The notes: a model not told the origin generated them from the letters alone. A DNA stretch of 64,000 nucleotides from Helicobacter pylori Shi112 (GCF_000277405.1 NC_017741.1:806001-870000), one strand, 5' to 3'. Counted from the stretch's first letter, positions 50,391 to 60,100 are shown. Numbers and translations are program-made.

Positions 50391-51212
50391 TTAAGGCATC
50401 GCATCAAAAACCACGCTAATCCCATTTTTTAAAATGATAGGGTTTTTTGCGTCAGTGATATGGATAAAACGCACGCCATCAAGCAAATTAAGAGCGATTT
50501 CTTGTTGTCTGTTTTCTTTAGCAATGATTTGAATGATCTTTAAGTTTTCATCATAAAAGATCACTTTGGGTTGCCATAAAGGGTTATTAGAGCTTATTTT
50601 TAAATACGCATTCTGATTCACGCTCAGCCAGTATTTCCCGCTCGCTTCCTTAAACTCCACAGGATCGCTACTCAAAACTAAAGCTCTCGCACTAGGAAGC
50701 TTGACTTCTTGTAAAGAAAAGTCGTATTCCCACTCTTTTAAAGACACCCGTCTAATATCTGTAAAATCAAAACCATGCCTTTTCATTGTCTCTATCAAAA
50801 TGTTAGGGTCTAAAACGTATTCCGTTTTAAGCTCGTATGAAAAAATATTCTCGCCCAAAGAGCTTTGCATTTTAATGGGCAAAACATACGAATACCCCAT
50901 CATGCTCAAAGAATTATTAATGCTTTTGGCAAACGCTAGGGGATTGCTTGAAGCCTTGAAAGTGATTTTTAACATGCTTGGCTTGTTAAAATTAAAAGAC
51001 AAAAGCCCGTTTTCTTTGAGAGTGTTGAGCAGTTTCAAGGAATCCAAACGCCCCATTGCATAGAAATCCTTACGATTTTTAAACAAACGCTCTAAAAAAA
51101 GCTTGTTCGTATGATAAGCCCGCTCCCCCATTAAATTCTCAATCTTATCGTTTAAAGCATCAGCGCTTAATAGCGTTCCCCCAACAATAAAAGCTAAAAA
51201 AAGGTTTTTCAT
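50391..51212 (-). CDS. Secreted protein of unknown function (HP0555-like)
   Basis: The 273 residues start with a signal peptide (KNLFLAFIVGGTLLSADA). The remainder is mixed and without recognisable motifs, but rich in beta-type segments (LKITFKASSNPLAF, EWEYDFSLQEVKL, GVRFIHITDAKNP). The ATG overlaps the stop of the RodZ-like gene by 4 bp (ATGA). The coupling suggests that the two act in the same envelope process. Confidence 0.68.
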   Translation of the reverse strand: MKNLFLAFIVGGTLLSADALNDKIENLMGERAYHTNKLFLERLFKNRKDFYAMGRLDSLKLLNTLKENGLLSFNFNKPSMLKITFKASSNPLAFAKSINNSLSMMGYSYVLPIKMQSSLGENIFSYELKTEYVLDPNILIETMKRHGFDFTDIRRVSLKEWEYDFSLQEVKLPSARALVLSSDPVEFKEASGKYWLSVNQNAYLKISSNNPLWQPKVIFYDENLKIIQIIAKENRQQEIALNLLDGVRFIHITDAKNPIILKNGISVVFDAMP

Positions 51213-52183
51213 TGCTGGAGTTCTTTGTATTGGGCCTCATTGATGAGCGTCAAGCCTTTAGCTGGCTCGTATAAAAACCGCCTAGCTTTGTTATCGTTAT
51301 AATTTTGTGCTTGATTATTGTTTTTAAGGATAAGATACCCATGCCCAAAACGCAACAACAAGCGGTGGTTTTTGGTCTCTAAAGAATAATTTTTTTTAAA
51401 AACTTTTTGAAAAGAGTTTTTTTTCTCATCTAAATCAATCACTTCCACCCAAATATCTCGTTTAGGGATAATATAAATGGTATTAGGATATTCTTTGATC
51501 GCTTCTTTTTCTTGCTTGTCTTGTTCTGTTTGTTTTTCTTGTTTTTCTTCTGGCTTAGGCGTTGTCTCTGGCTTGTTTTCTTCTGCAAGATTAGCTTTAT
51601 TGAAAGAATTCTTTTTAGTGCCGGATTTAATAGCGCTTTCTTGCTCTCTTTCTTCTTTTAAAGAAGAGCTGTTTTGAATGATAACGACCGCCAAAACAAT
51701 GACAATCACCCCTAAAATCAAAACAAAGGGCTTCCATTTGGAAGATTTTTTGGATAATGAAGTATTGGCTTGATTGATGCTGTAATCCAATTCAACCTTA
51801 AGGGGTTTTTTTGCTGTTTCTTCAGGATCTGTTTCTTGATTTTTCTCTTCACTCACGCTCTCTTTAAAAACACACACTTTGTCAAATTCTTTCATCCATG
51901 CGCTCAAATCAATTTTATACTCGCGCTCTAAAATTTGTATAAAGCCCCTAGCACGCACCCTTGATAAAGACTCATAGCGTTTTTCCAAGATAGAATGGAT
52001 ATTTTTAGAAGCGATTTTAGTCGCCTTGCAAATTTCTGCTACTCCAACTTCTTTTAAAATTTGCAAATTTTTATCTAAATTTTTAAGCGATAATTCTTCC
52101 AATGCCGCACCAGAAATATCTTTAGAAATGTTTTGAACATCAGTAAGATCTAAATTTTCTAAACTTTTTTTATGCTGTTCCAT
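51209..52183 (-). CDS. RodZ-like bitopic membrane protein with N-terminal HTH (HP0554-like)
   Basis: The 324 residues have a cytoplasmic helix-turn-helix-like region (LQILKEVGVAEICKATKIAS, then FIQILEREYKIDLSAWMKEF; about 40-105). An acidic linker, one membrane helix (WKPFVLILGVIVIVLAVVII, about 150-169), a Lys/Glu-rich spacer and a small periplasmic domain (YIIPKRDIWVEVIDLDEKKN, about 232-324) follow. This is the RodZ layout, in which the HTH binds MreB. The N-terminus before the HTH is longer than usual. The assignment is by architecture. Confidence 0.65.
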   Translation of the reverse strand: MEQHKKSLENLDLTDVQNISKDISGAALEELSLKNLDKNLQILKEVGVAEICKATKIASKNIHSILEKRYESLSRVRARGFIQILEREYKIDLSAWMKEFDKVCVFKESVSEEKNQETDPEETAKKPLKVELDYSINQANTSLSKKSSKWKPFVLILGVIVIVLAVVIIQNSSSLKEEREQESAIKSGTKKNSFNKANLAEENKPETTPKPEEKQEKQTEQDKQEKEAIKEYPNTIYIIPKRDIWVEVIDLDEKKNSFQKVFKKNYSLETKNHRLLLRFGHGYLILKNNNQAQNYNDNKARRFLYEPAKGLTLINEAQYKELQQ

Positions 52184-52195
52184 TCAATTGACCAC

Positions 52196-52879
52196 CTAGT
52201 TGATTTTATCCATTAAGATCCCTGCTGCCACGCTCACATTGAGCGAATCAAAATCTCTTCGCATTTTTACGCTTAATATAGTGTCCATTTTAGCGAGGAT
52301 TTTTTTAGACAACCCCTCATGCTCGCTCCCCAAAAAAAGAGTGCATTTTTTTAAGGATAGATTTTCTACTTGACTAGAGCCTTGCATGCTCGCACCCAAA
52401 CATAAAAACCCGCTCGTTTTCAATTCATTGATTAAATCCAGCGTGTTAGGCGCAACGCTAAAAGGCAAATCATACATAAGCCCCAAGCTGGATCGCACAA
52501 TCCCCTCATAAGCCAATTCTTTAGCAAAATCTAAAATAACGCCATCCATTCCTAAACAATACGCGCTCCTAAAAATACCCCCAATATTCCCCACATCCGT
52601 AATCCCACAAAGCACCAAAAGTTTTTGAGCTTTTTTAATCTCTTTTAAAGGAACCGCTAAAGGCAGTTCCACCTTAGCTAAAACCCCTTGATGGTTCCCC
52701 CCCTTAGCCAAGCTTTGCGCTTTTTTATTATCCACTTTGATGATATTAGGGCATGCTTTTTTGAGCGCGAAAAAAAGCTTTTTGTCTATTTCTTTAGAAA
52801 GATAGATTTCTTGCAATTTTTCTTGATGAGAGTTTAGAATGTGCATGATCACTTGCTTGCCATAAATTACTGCTTGCAT
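52196..52879 (-). CDS. rlmB: SpoU/TrmH-type 23S rRNA 2'-O-methyltransferase (RlmB-like)
   Basis: SPOUT methyltransferase of 227 residues. The N-terminal L30e-like substrate domain (about 1-65) is followed by the knotted catalytic domain with LVLCGITDVGNIGGIFRSAY (near 88), LFLGSEHEGLSKKIL (near 180) and SLNVSVAAGILMDKI (near 212). RlmB methylates G2251 of 23S rRNA in E. coli; the precise nucleotide here is not shown by sequence. It overlaps nothing but is only 12 bp from rsmI and from the RodZ-like gene. Confidence 0.85.
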   Translation of the reverse strand: MQAVIYGKQVIMHILNSHQEKLQEIYLSKEIDKKLFFALKKACPNIIKVDNKKAQSLAKGGNHQGVLAKVELPLAVPLKEIKKAQKLLVLCGITDVGNIGGIFRSAYCLGMDGVILDFAKELAYEGIVRSSLGLMYDLPFSVAPNTLDLINELKTSGFLCLGASMQGSSQVENLSLKKCTLFLGSEHEGLSKKILAKMDTILSVKMRRDFDSLNVSVAAGILMDKIN

Positions 52880-52891
52880 GCTAAACCCCTT

Positions 52892-53755
52892 TTATTGATT
52901 TTTTTCTTCTAACAAACGCTGGAAATAAAGCTCTTTAGCGTTTTTTTGTGTCATAGCGGCTTCAATTTTAGCCTTAATTTTAGGAGGTAAATCCAACTCC
53001 AATAACGCCGATAGCCCCAGGCAAGGCTCTATTTTTTTTTCATTCAAAAGCACTAAAACCCACTCCCCTTGGATATTACTTTGTTGCAACCGCTCTATGA
53101 TTTGAGAAATCTCTCCTAAATAGTATTGCTGGTGGAGTTTGGTAAGCTCTTTAGCCGCAAACAAATGCATGCCTTTAGCCAAATCGTTTAAATCCTTTAA
53201 AGTCTCTAGCAATCGGTGCGGGCTTTCATAAAAAACCACCGGAGTTTTTTCTTCTAAATACGCTAAAGCGTTTAAAATTTTAGCGATTTTTAAGCGCCTT
53301 TCCTTACTCTTATGAGGTAAAAAGCCGGCGTAAAAAAACCGCCCTTCTAAAAACCCGCTCGCGCAAAACGCCGTAGTGAGCGCGTTAGCCCCAGGCAAAA
53401 CATCGTAGGGAATGTCATGTTTTAAAGCGTGAGCGACTAAACTCATGCCTGGATCGCTCAAACTTGGCATGCCCGCATCGCTCATCACAGCGATTTCTTT
53501 GTCAAAAAAAGAAAGCTCTACTTTGTTTAAAAATTCCTGGTCATTGTGCGAATGGAATGCGATAAACTCCCTTTTTTGAGTGGCGATATTAGGGAAAGAA
53601 TGGCTAATAATAGGGTTTTGTGTAAACAAGTGCAACAACCTCTTACTCACCCTTGTATCCTCGCATAAAAAAACCTCGCAACGCCCTAAAACTTCTAAGG
53701 CGCGTAGCGTAATGTCAGCGAGATTACCTATAGGAGTGGGCAAAAAATACAGCAC
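52892..53755 (-). CDS. rsmI: 16S rRNA (cytidine-1402 2'-O) methyltransferase
   Basis: Tetrapyrrole-methylase-fold enzyme methylating C1402 in the decoding centre. The 287 residues show LPTPIGNLADITLRA at the start, CEDTRVSKRLL (near 31) and VMSDAGMPSLSDPG (near 90). PGANALTTAFCASG (near 120) and VFYESPHRL (near 174) follow. It lies 24 bp after rpmE on the minus strand. Confidence 0.93.
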   Translation of the reverse strand: MLYFLPTPIGNLADITLRALEVLGRCEVFLCEDTRVSKRLLHLFTQNPIISHSFPNIATQKREFIAFHSHNDQEFLNKVELSFFDKEIAVMSDAGMPSLSDPGMSLVAHALKHDIPYDVLPGANALTTAFCASGFLEGRFFYAGFLPHKSKERRLKIAKILNALAYLEEKTPVVFYESPHRLLETLKDLNDLAKGMHLFAAKELTKLHQQYYLGEISQIIERLQQSNIQGEWVLVLLNEKKIEPCLGLSALLELDLPPKIKAKIEAAMTQKNAKELYFQRLLEEKNQ

Positions 53756-53779
53756 AAAAAGCCACGCTTTTTAAAAGAG

Positions 53780-53983
53780 TTACTTCAAGTTGTAGCGTTG
53801 CTTGAATTTCTCTACTCTCCCTGCAGTGTCAGCGATTTTATCGCTACCGGTATAGAAAGGGTGGCAAAAGCTAGAAATATCAATACGCATTTCAGGTCTA
53901 GTGCTTAAAACTTCAATTTCTTTCCCGCTAGTTACGCAAGTAACTTTGCATGGGATATATTCAGGGTGAATGCCTTTTTTCAT
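53780..53983 (-). CDS. rpmE: 50S ribosomal protein L31
   Basis: The 67 residues from the ATG at 53983 begin MKKGIHPEYIPCKVTCV and end RVEKFKQRYNLK. Compared with E. coli L31 (four zinc cysteines at 16, 18, 37 and 40), only Cys16 and the Cys of FCHPFYTG are kept, plus one at 12. The full zinc ribbon is therefore missing. An ATG 22 codons upstream gives an implausible hydrophobic leader. Confidence 0.93.
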   Translation of the reverse strand: MKKGIHPEYIPCKVTCVTSGKEIEVLSTRPEMRIDISSFCHPFYTGSDKIADTAGRVEKFKQRYNLK

Positions 53984-54244
53984 CAAGTATCCTTTATTTT
54001 TAAATTTAAACTTAAAATTATAGCATAAGTAACAATAAATTAAAACCACTCTAAAGTTAAAATAAAATTTGACTTTGTTAAAAAACTTATGATAGCATGA
54101 TCATTACAAAATCCAACACCTTATGGCATCCACCATTTTAATTTAAATATCTTGTTGGTTACACCATTTTGCCTTATTTGCTTTTTGTATTTTTTATCTT
54201 AATTGCAACAAACTAGAAACCTCTTTTTGTTAAAAGGAAATTTA

Positions 54245-55561
54245 ATGAACGAAAACGCGCCTGCACACAAGAGTCCGCACAAAGTCAAAACACACACGCC
54301 AGTGAGCGGTTATCACATTGAAGATTTACGCACCTACCCTACTGAAAAGCTTTTAGAAATCGCTAACAAGCTCAAAGTGGAAAACCCCCAAGAATTCAAA
54401 CGACAAGACTTGATGTTTGAAATTTTAAAAACCCAAGTTACGCAAGGCGGATACATTCTTTTTACCGGGATTTTAGAAATCATGCCTGATGGCTATGGCT
54501 TTTTAAGGGGGTTTGATGGGAGTTTTTCAGACGGGCATAACGACACTTATGTCAGCCCTTCTCAAATCAGGCGTTTTGCTTTAAGGAATGGCGACATTGT
54601 TACCGGTCAAGTGCGATCCCCAAAAGATCAGGAAAAATACTACGCCCTTTTAAAAATAGAGGCCATCAATTATTTGCCTTCAGATGAGATTAAAAACCGC
54701 CCTTTGTTTGACAATCTAACCCCCCTATTCCCGGATGAACCAATCAAATTAGAATACGAACCCACTAAAGTTACCGGCAGAATGCTGGATTTATTCAGCC
54801 CTGTGGGGAAAGGTCAAAGGGCTTTGATCGTCGCACCACCAAGGACTGGGAAAACGGAGCTGATGAAAGAACTCGCCCAAGGCATCACCTCTAACCACCC
54901 TGAAGTGGAACTGATTATCCTTTTAGTGGATGAGCGCCCTGAAGAAGTTACGGATATGCAACGAAGCGTTAAAGGTCAAGTTTTTAGCTCCACTTTTGAT
55001 TTGCCCGCAAACAACCACATAAGAATCGCTGAGTTGGTGCTAGAAAGGGCTAAAAGGCGAGTGGAAATGGGAAAAGATGTGGTGGTTTTATTGGATTCTA
55101 TCACCCGTTTAGCCAGAGCGTATAACGCTGTAACGCCTTCAAGCGGTAAGGTTTTAAGTGGGGGCGTGGATGCGAACGCCTTGCACAGGCCCAAGCGCTT
55201 TTTTGGAGCCGCAAGGAATATTGAAGAAGGCGGGAGCTTGACGATTATCGCTACTACATTGATTGAAACGGGATCTAGAATGGATGAGGTGATTTTTGAA
55301 GAATTTAAAGGCACTGGGAATAGCGAAATCGTTTTAGCGAGGAATATTGCAGACAGGCGCATTTACCCGGCCTTTGATATTTTAAAATCCGGCACACGAA
55401 AAGATAATATCTTGCTTGGCAAAGACCGCTTGACTAAAGTGTGGGTTTTAAGGAATGTGATGCAACAAATGGATGACATAGAAGCCTTAAGCTTTGTGTA
55501 TTCTAAAATGCAACAAACTAAGGACAATGAAGAATTTTTAAATTTAATGAATGAAAAATAA
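54245..55561 (+). CDS. rho: Transcription termination factor Rho
   Basis: Hexameric RNA-dependent ATPase/helicase. From the ATG at 54245 behind AAAAGGAAA it has 438 residues. The N-terminal RNA-binding domain ([18 protein letters not shown], then [15 protein letters not shown]) precedes Walker [14 protein letters not shown] (near 197). Walker [15 protein letters not shown] (near 280) and the Q/R-loop region follow. An upstream in-frame start at 54203 is less likely. murI follows 36 bp later. Confidence 0.95.
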   Translation: MNENAPAHKSPHKVKTHTPVSGYHIEDLRTYPTEKLLEIANKLKVENPQEFKRQDLMFEILKTQVTQGGYILFTGILEIMPDGYGFLRGFDGSFSDGHNDTYVSPSQIRRFALRNGDIVTGQVRSPKDQEKYYALLKIEAINYLPSDEIKNRPLFDNLTPLFPDEPIKLEYEPTKVTGRMLDLFSPVGKGQRALIVAPPRTGKTELMKELAQGITSNHPEVELIILLVDERPEEVTDMQRSVKGQVFSSTFDLPANNHIRIAELVLERAKRRVEMGKDVVVLLDSITRLARAYNAVTPSSGKVLSGGVDANALHRPKRFFGAARNIEEGGSLTIIATTLIETGSRMDEVIFEEFKGTGNSEIVLARNIADRRIYPAFDILKSGTRKDNILLGKDRLTKVWVLRNVMQQMDDIEALSFVYSKMQQTKDNEEFLNLMNEK

Positions 55562-55597
55562 AATCCCTAATTAATCCCATTAAATTAAAAAAGTGTC

Positions 55598-56365
55598 ATG
55601 AAAATAGGCGTTTTTGATAGCGGTGTGGGAGGGTTTAGCGTTTTAAAAAGCCTTTTAAAAGTGCAATCATTTGATGAAATCATCTATTATGGCGATAGCG
55701 CTAGAGTGCCTTATGGCACTAAAGACCCCACCACGATCAAGCAATTTGGCTTAGAGGCTCTGGATTTTTTCAAACCGCACAAGATTGAATTATTGATTGT
55801 GGCATGCAACACAGCGAGCGCTCTAGCCTTAGAAGAGATGCAAAAGCATTCCAAAATCCCTATTGTGGGCGTGATTGAGCCAAGCATTTTAGCGATCAAA
55901 CAACAAGTAAAAGATAAAAACGCCCCTATTTTAGTGTTAGGGACAAAAGCGACGATTCAATCCAACGCTTATGATAACGCCCTGAAACAACAAGGATATT
56001 TGAATGTTTCGCATTTAGCCACTTCTCTTTTTGTGCCTTTGATTGAAGAAAATATTTTAGAGGGCGAATTGCTAGAAACTTGCATGCGTTATTATTTCAC
56101 TCCATTAGAGATCTTGCCTGAAGTGGTTATTTTAGGTTGCACGCATTTTCCCTTGATCGCTCACCAAATTGAGGGCTATTTTATGGAACATTTTGCCCTT
56201 TCAACGCCCCCCCTACTCATCCATTCTGGCGATGCTATTGTGGAATATTTGCAGCAAAAATACGCCCTTAAGAAAAACGCATGCACATTCCCTAAAGTGG
56301 AATTTCATGCGAGTGGCGATGTGGTTTGGCTAGAAAAACAGGCTAAAGAATGGCTCAAATTGTAA
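55598..56365 (+). CDS. murI: Glutamate racemase
   Basis: Supplies D-glutamate for peptidoglycan. The 255 residues show FDSGVGGFSVLKS (near 6), the two catalytic cysteines in VACNTASALALEE (near 68) and ILGCTHFPLIA (near 180), and YYGDSARVPYGTK. Its last 31 bp are the cag-island boundary repeat, so the gene ends within the repeat. It marks the chromosomal side of the island in all cag-positive strains. Confidence 0.96.
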   Translation: MKIGVFDSGVGGFSVLKSLLKVQSFDEIIYYGDSARVPYGTKDPTTIKQFGLEALDFFKPHKIELLIVACNTASALALEEMQKHSKIPIVGVIEPSILAIKQQVKDKNAPILVLGTKATIQSNAYDNALKQQGYLNVSHLATSLFVPLIEENILEGELLETCMRYYFTPLEILPEVVILGCTHFPLIAHQIEGYFMEHFALSTPPLLIHSGDAIVEYLQQKYALKKNACTFPKVEFHASGDVVWLEKQAKEWLKL

Positions 56366-56604
56366 AACGCTAAATGCTTTCCATCCACAAACCCTCGCTT
56401 TACTAAAAAATCTAGGTGTTTTTGAATGGTCATAGAATCAATCTCTGTAACTTGCGATAATTCATTAAGATTTAATCCATCCCCAAAAGCATGCAAGCAA
56501 AACAGAGTAAATTCCCCCACATCTTCAATTCTTGCTAGATGAAGGCTTAACTTATACCCCTAATAAGGAACACTCACATCCACAAAACCAATGCCATGCT
56601 TCAT
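56305..56604 (-). pseudogene. Broken winged-HTH regulator fragment at the island edge
   Basis: Reading back from an ATG at 56604, the frame MKHGIGFVDVSVPY hits TAG (56560-56562), then continues open to 56305. The second part contains an HTH-like segment: FCLHAFGDGLNLNELSQVTE, then SMTIQKHLDFLVKRGFV. It runs into the murI 3' end on the opposite strand, so its own C-terminus has been lost, probably at island insertion. Older annotations have a small hypothetical gene here. Confidence 0.5.
56335..56365. repeat. 31-bp cag pathogenicity island boundary direct repeat (cagA side)
   Basis: The stretch from AAAACAGGCTAAAGAATGGC to TTGTAA agrees with the known 31-bp repeat that flanks the cag island at the 3' end of the glutamate racemase gene. 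The matching copy at the other island end is outside the window. Confidence 0.8.
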
Positions 56605-56630
56605 TTTTGCAACTCCTAAAATTCTCTCTT

Positions 56631-56670
56631 TTTAGTTAGGAATCCCCTTTCTTTAGAAAGGGGTGGTTTT
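56631..56670 (+). terminator. 40-bp hairpin repeat, copy 2 (terminator-like)
   Basis: TTTAGTTAGGAAT, then CCCCTTTCTTTAGAAAGGGG and a T-rich tail (TGGTTTTTGCGTTTTTG) on the plus strand. It lies just beyond the cagA stop and shares about 36 of 40 bases with the copy at 47479. Confidence 0.6.
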
Positions 56671-56695
56671 TGCGTTTTTGATATTCCTCAATCCT

Positions 56696-59695
56696 TTAAG
56701 ATTTCTGGAAACCACTTTTTGTAACTCCATATTCCGCTTTCTTCGGGCTATAAGATCCTGTAGAAAAGCAATCGGTTAAAAATTGCTCAAAGCCAGACTT
56801 AATGTTTTTTACGGCATTGTTGAACTTGGTGGAAAACTTGAACGAATCAGAATAACCTTTCATATTCTTTTGGTTGAATCCAATTTTATCATAATCTGAC
56901 AAAGGAACGCTTCCCACATTATGCGCAACTATCTTATCATTCACGAGCTTGAGCCACTCAGGGTTTTTTTGCGTTAGCATGCCGGTCGCTTTTTCATTGA
57001 TTGCTCCATTTTTGACATTGCTATTAATGTGTATGTGGCTGTTAGTAGCGTAATTGTCCAATTTCGCTTGCAAACTAGTAGGCACTTTTTTTGCACCTTC
57101 AAACCATAGATTCACAACATTCTTTTTTGTAGAATCTTTGAGTCCATGCATCATTTGTTCTAGATGTGTCATTTGTTGTGGGTTTACAAAAAGACCTGCT
57201 TTAGCTTCTAACACTGCCTGATTGAGATTGCCAATTTTCTGAGTCAATTCTTGATCCCTTGAAAGCCCTACCTTACTCCTGAGATTATCATCTCCAGCAT
57301 GCATTTTCAAAGTATAAGGTCCGCCGAGATCATCAATCGTAACATAAATGGGTTCACGGCCATCTAATCGCGTTGCTAATCGCCCTAATCCTAATCCACT
57401 GAAATCGTCCACTCCTTTACTTGCTGATGCAATTTTATTGAGTTTGTCAATTTTTGCACTTACATCTTTAGCAACTTGATCGTAAATGGACCCTTCAGGG
57501 CTAGTTACTTGTCCTGTTTTCTTTTTATTAACTTGAGCGTAAATGGGCTCTGCACTGTTTTTGAGTCCATTATTATTGTTGAAATTTGCAAATTTCTCAT
57601 TCAATTCTTTCTTAATACCCGAAATTTTTCCGGTGAGCGTTGTGGCTTCTGTTTTAGATAACCCATTACCGACTAGGGTTCCATTCACACGATTTTTAAC
57701 GGATTTTTGTAGATCAGAATCTTTTCCAACATTGAAACTTTCATTTTTTTGATCCAATTTTTGATCCGTTGAGAAGTTTTTGAGGTCGGCTAGCGCTTGA
57801 TCTAACATACTGAAATTGCATGCCGTTTTAGCCACTAATACAGCCTGATTGAGATTGTCAACTTTATCCGTTATCTCTTGATTGACGATCGCATCCTTAA
57901 TGGAATTTTCAAGGTCGCTTTTTGCTTGTGTTACCTTGCTGAAATCCTTATTTTTGCCATTTTTAAATTCATTCAAAGCTGTACTAAGGTTTTCAACTTT
58001 TGAAATCCATTCTGGATTGATACCCAAATCTTTCACCGAGCTTTTAAGGGCTTTTAGCGTTTCTTCTACCTTGCTGAAATCCTTATTGTTGCCACTTTTG
58101 AGCGCATCAAAAGATTTATTAAAGTCTTTCAAATTCTTGTTGATATTTTCAATTTTATCAGACAATTCCCTCCTGATGCCTTCAAGATTCTGATCGTAAC
58201 TGGCATTTCTTGCTTCCTTATAAGTCTCTTGATTGATAAGCGCAAAAATCTCATCTTTTTGGCTGTTAGCTTGAGCTTTTGCTTCCATTTTATTTTTGTT
58301 GCCGCTCTTGCTCTCAATTTTTTTCGTTACTTCTTTCTCTAAATGCTCTCGTTTCCTTATAGATTTTTCAAGATCTTTTTGAGCTTTTTTCACTCCGCCA
58401 TAATTGCCTGTATTTTTAGCTTCAGCTACAGCTTTATTGAAACTTGAAACTTTTCCAACCAATTCCTTGTTACTGTTCAAAAAGTCTTTGACGAGCTTAT
58501 TAGCTTCTTTTGGGGACAATCCTTTAGCGATCACCTTATCCTCTAAATTTTGCCTTACAGGATGATTAGAGAGAACGAGACCATTTAATTTAGGCAAATT
58601 AAAGATAGCTACCTTGCTAAAATTTGCTTCCAAATGGGAAACGCCATTCGTAGCGCCTATACCCTCATTAGGACTCTTGGAGGCGTTGGTGTATTTGAAA
58701 TTGGAATAATTGACAAACATCACGCCATCATCTTTTAGGTTACCTTGAAAAGTGGTTTTTGTCTCCCTATCTAAAGCTCTATCTTGTTCTTTCCCATAAT
58801 CTTTGAGGGTATAGCTCAATTCCCCATTACCAAAATCGGTAACCAAAGCTAAATGCTTGTTGTCTTTTTTAGAAACAAAAGCAATGTGATCACTCCCTAG
58901 GGTGTCTAAATAAGCCTTAGGGTCTTTTTGGAAATTTCCAATTTCAGTTTGGAACTTTTCTTTCTCTTTCTCGCTCAAGTTATCTAATTTAGTGCTGTTT
59001 TGTGCAAGAAATTCCATGAAATCCACTTTGTTTTGGATCTCTTCTTGACTCAACGCTTGTTCCAAGCCTGTGAGTTGGTCTTTTTTGTAGAGATAGAAGC
59101 TAGGGTTGTTAATCCCACCTTCATTACCCGCTATGACTAACCCACTGCCGTTTTTAAGATGCATATTGATGAGTGTGGCCACATTGTTGCCTTGTTGGTT
59201 TTTATAACCAACGGTGGCGTTCCAATCATGCCTAGCTTCAGGACCACCATTATCCCCATACAACAATGAAACTTTTTCAGGTTCCATGTTGCTATGACTC
59301 CCCATTGACATAGAAGACAGAACATTACTGTGAACCAATAACTGGCTGAACTTGTAATTAGGATCAATGTCGGCGATACCCTCAACATCCAACATTTCCA
59401 TATCACCAAGAGTGAATTTAGGAAAATTACCCCTTCCATCAAGCAAATCCCTAGCTTGAGGTAAACCTTGCATGTTGGTGGTAGTGGCTATATTTTGTTC
59501 AACATTAGACCTTGGCTCTTGATTGAGCGTTTCTTCGAGATCGGAAGATTGTTTTTTGCCAAGTGCAAACAAATCGGTAAGTTTTGAAAAAAACTGATTC
59601 TTTTTGGTGGGATTTTTGATCGCTTTATTATCGTTCTTATCAACGATTGGTGTTTGATCTGGTTTTTTTGTTTGATCGATGGTTTCGTTAGCCAT
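56696..59695 (-). CDS. cagA: Cag island effector oncoprotein CagA, domain I-deleted variant
   Basis: Type IV secretion effector, phosphorylated on EPIYA tyrosines in gastric cells, where it engages SHP2/Csk and PAR1. It has 999 residues against about 1180 in strain 26695. The N-terminus keeps MANETIDQ, then [23 protein letters not shown] and KKQSSDLEE. The roughly 190 residues normally between and after these pieces (most of domain I) are missing. Domains II and III look complete ([20 protein letters not shown] onward). Tyrosine sites: EPIYA (Tyr719), an altered B site GSIYDQ (Tyr738) and EPIYV followed by TIDDLG (Tyr784). The single CM/CRPIA region reads [19 protein letters not shown] rather than FPLKRHDKVDDLSKVG. 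The C-terminal secretion region ends KSGFQKS. AAAGGAG precedes the ATG. Confidence 0.96.
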   Translation of the reverse strand: MANETIDQTKKPDQTPIVDKNDNKAIKNPTKKNQFFSKLTDLFALGKKQSSDLEETLNQEPRSNVEQNIATTTNMQGLPQARDLLDGRGNFPKFTLGDMEMLDVEGIADIDPNYKFSQLLVHSNVLSSMSMGSHSNMEPEKVSLLYGDNGGPEARHDWNATVGYKNQQGNNVATLINMHLKNGSGLVIAGNEGGINNPSFYLYKKDQLTGLEQALSQEEIQNKVDFMEFLAQNSTKLDNLSEKEKEKFQTEIGNFQKDPKAYLDTLGSDHIAFVSKKDNKHLALVTDFGNGELSYTLKDYGKEQDRALDRETKTTFQGNLKDDGVMFVNYSNFKYTNASKSPNEGIGATNGVSHLEANFSKVAIFNLPKLNGLVLSNHPVRQNLEDKVIAKGLSPKEANKLVKDFLNSNKELVGKVSSFNKAVAEAKNTGNYGGVKKAQKDLEKSIRKREHLEKEVTKKIESKSGNKNKMEAKAQANSQKDEIFALINQETYKEARNASYDQNLEGIRRELSDKIENINKNLKDFNKSFDALKSGNNKDFSKVEETLKALKSSVKDLGINPEWISKVENLSTALNEFKNGKNKDFSKVTQAKSDLENSIKDAIVNQEITDKVDNLNQAVLVAKTACNFSMLDQALADLKNFSTDQKLDQKNESFNVGKDSDLQKSVKNRVNGTLVGNGLSKTEATTLTGKISGIKKELNEKFANFNNNNGLKNSAEPIYAQVNKKKTGQVTSPEGSIYDQVAKDVSAKIDKLNKIASASKGVDDFSGLGLGRLATRLDGREPIYVTIDDLGGPYTLKMHAGDDNLRSKVGLSRDQELTQKIGNLNQAVLEAKAGLFVNPQQMTHLEQMMHGLKDSTKKNVVNLWFEGAKKVPTSLQAKLDNYATNSHIHINSNVKNGAINEKATGMLTQKNPEWLKLVNDKIVAHNVGSVPLSDYDKIGFNQKNMKGYSDSFKFSTKFNNAVKNIKSGFEQFLTDCFSTGSYSPKKAEYGVTKSGFQKS

Positions 59696-59784
59696 TGTTT
59701 CTCCTTTACAGCTAATTTGGTATCAAAGACTGCTAAAAACCACTACACGCTTGAGTGGTCAATTTATAATCTTTGAACACTTTT

Positions 59785-59790
59785 ATTATA
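59785..59790 (-). promoter_or_regulatory. Probable -10 box of cagA
   Basis: TATAAT on the minus strand, about 90 bp ahead of the cagA ATG, giving a leader of roughly 80 nt. The AATAAGATA leader motif reported to raise CagA levels in some strains is not seen. The rest of the 390-bp cagA-cagB gap is AT-rich without other clear signals. Confidence 0.5.
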
Positions 59791-59943
59791 ATACAATATT
59801 AGGAATTTTTTCATTAATCTTGTTAATATTGAAAAATTCCAGTCGTTGCAAGCATCTAAAGGCTAGGAACGATTCACATTTTTACCCACAATTAACAAAA
59901 ACTTGCTAAAATAGACAAATTTTAACAAGAAAAAAAATAAGAA

Positions 59944-60012
59944 ATGAGCCTTCAAGAAGAAATCAAATGCAATGCTAAAGTATGGTTGGAGGAATGGTTG
60001 GAAGCAAGGTGA
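59944..60012 (+). CDS. Possible 22-residue ORF upstream of cagB
   Basis: ATG at 59944, TGA at 60010-60012, reading MSLQEEIKCNAKVWLEEWLEAR. It has the look of an amphipathic N-terminal fragment of a longer lost protein. No convincing ribosome site (only AAGAAATG). Confidence 0.2.
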   Translation: MSLQEEIKCNAKVWLEEWLEAR

Positions 60013-60100
60013 GTGCATGAAGCGTTCTAAAAATAGTTTGGTTTGTGTGTGTCATACTTACCATAAGTGTGTGTTTGTGATTTAGGTGTTTGTGATTCGC

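Noticed and set aside
53032..53040. T9 tract in rsmI as a phase switch
   Set aside because: It encodes EKKI in a housekeeping methyltransferase; nine bases is common in this AT-rich genome and no promoter or switch logic is apparent.
57850..58120. Repeated [14 protein letters not shown] segments in CagA considered as a recent tandem duplication
   Set aside because: These internal repeats are a normal feature of the CagA middle region in other strains.
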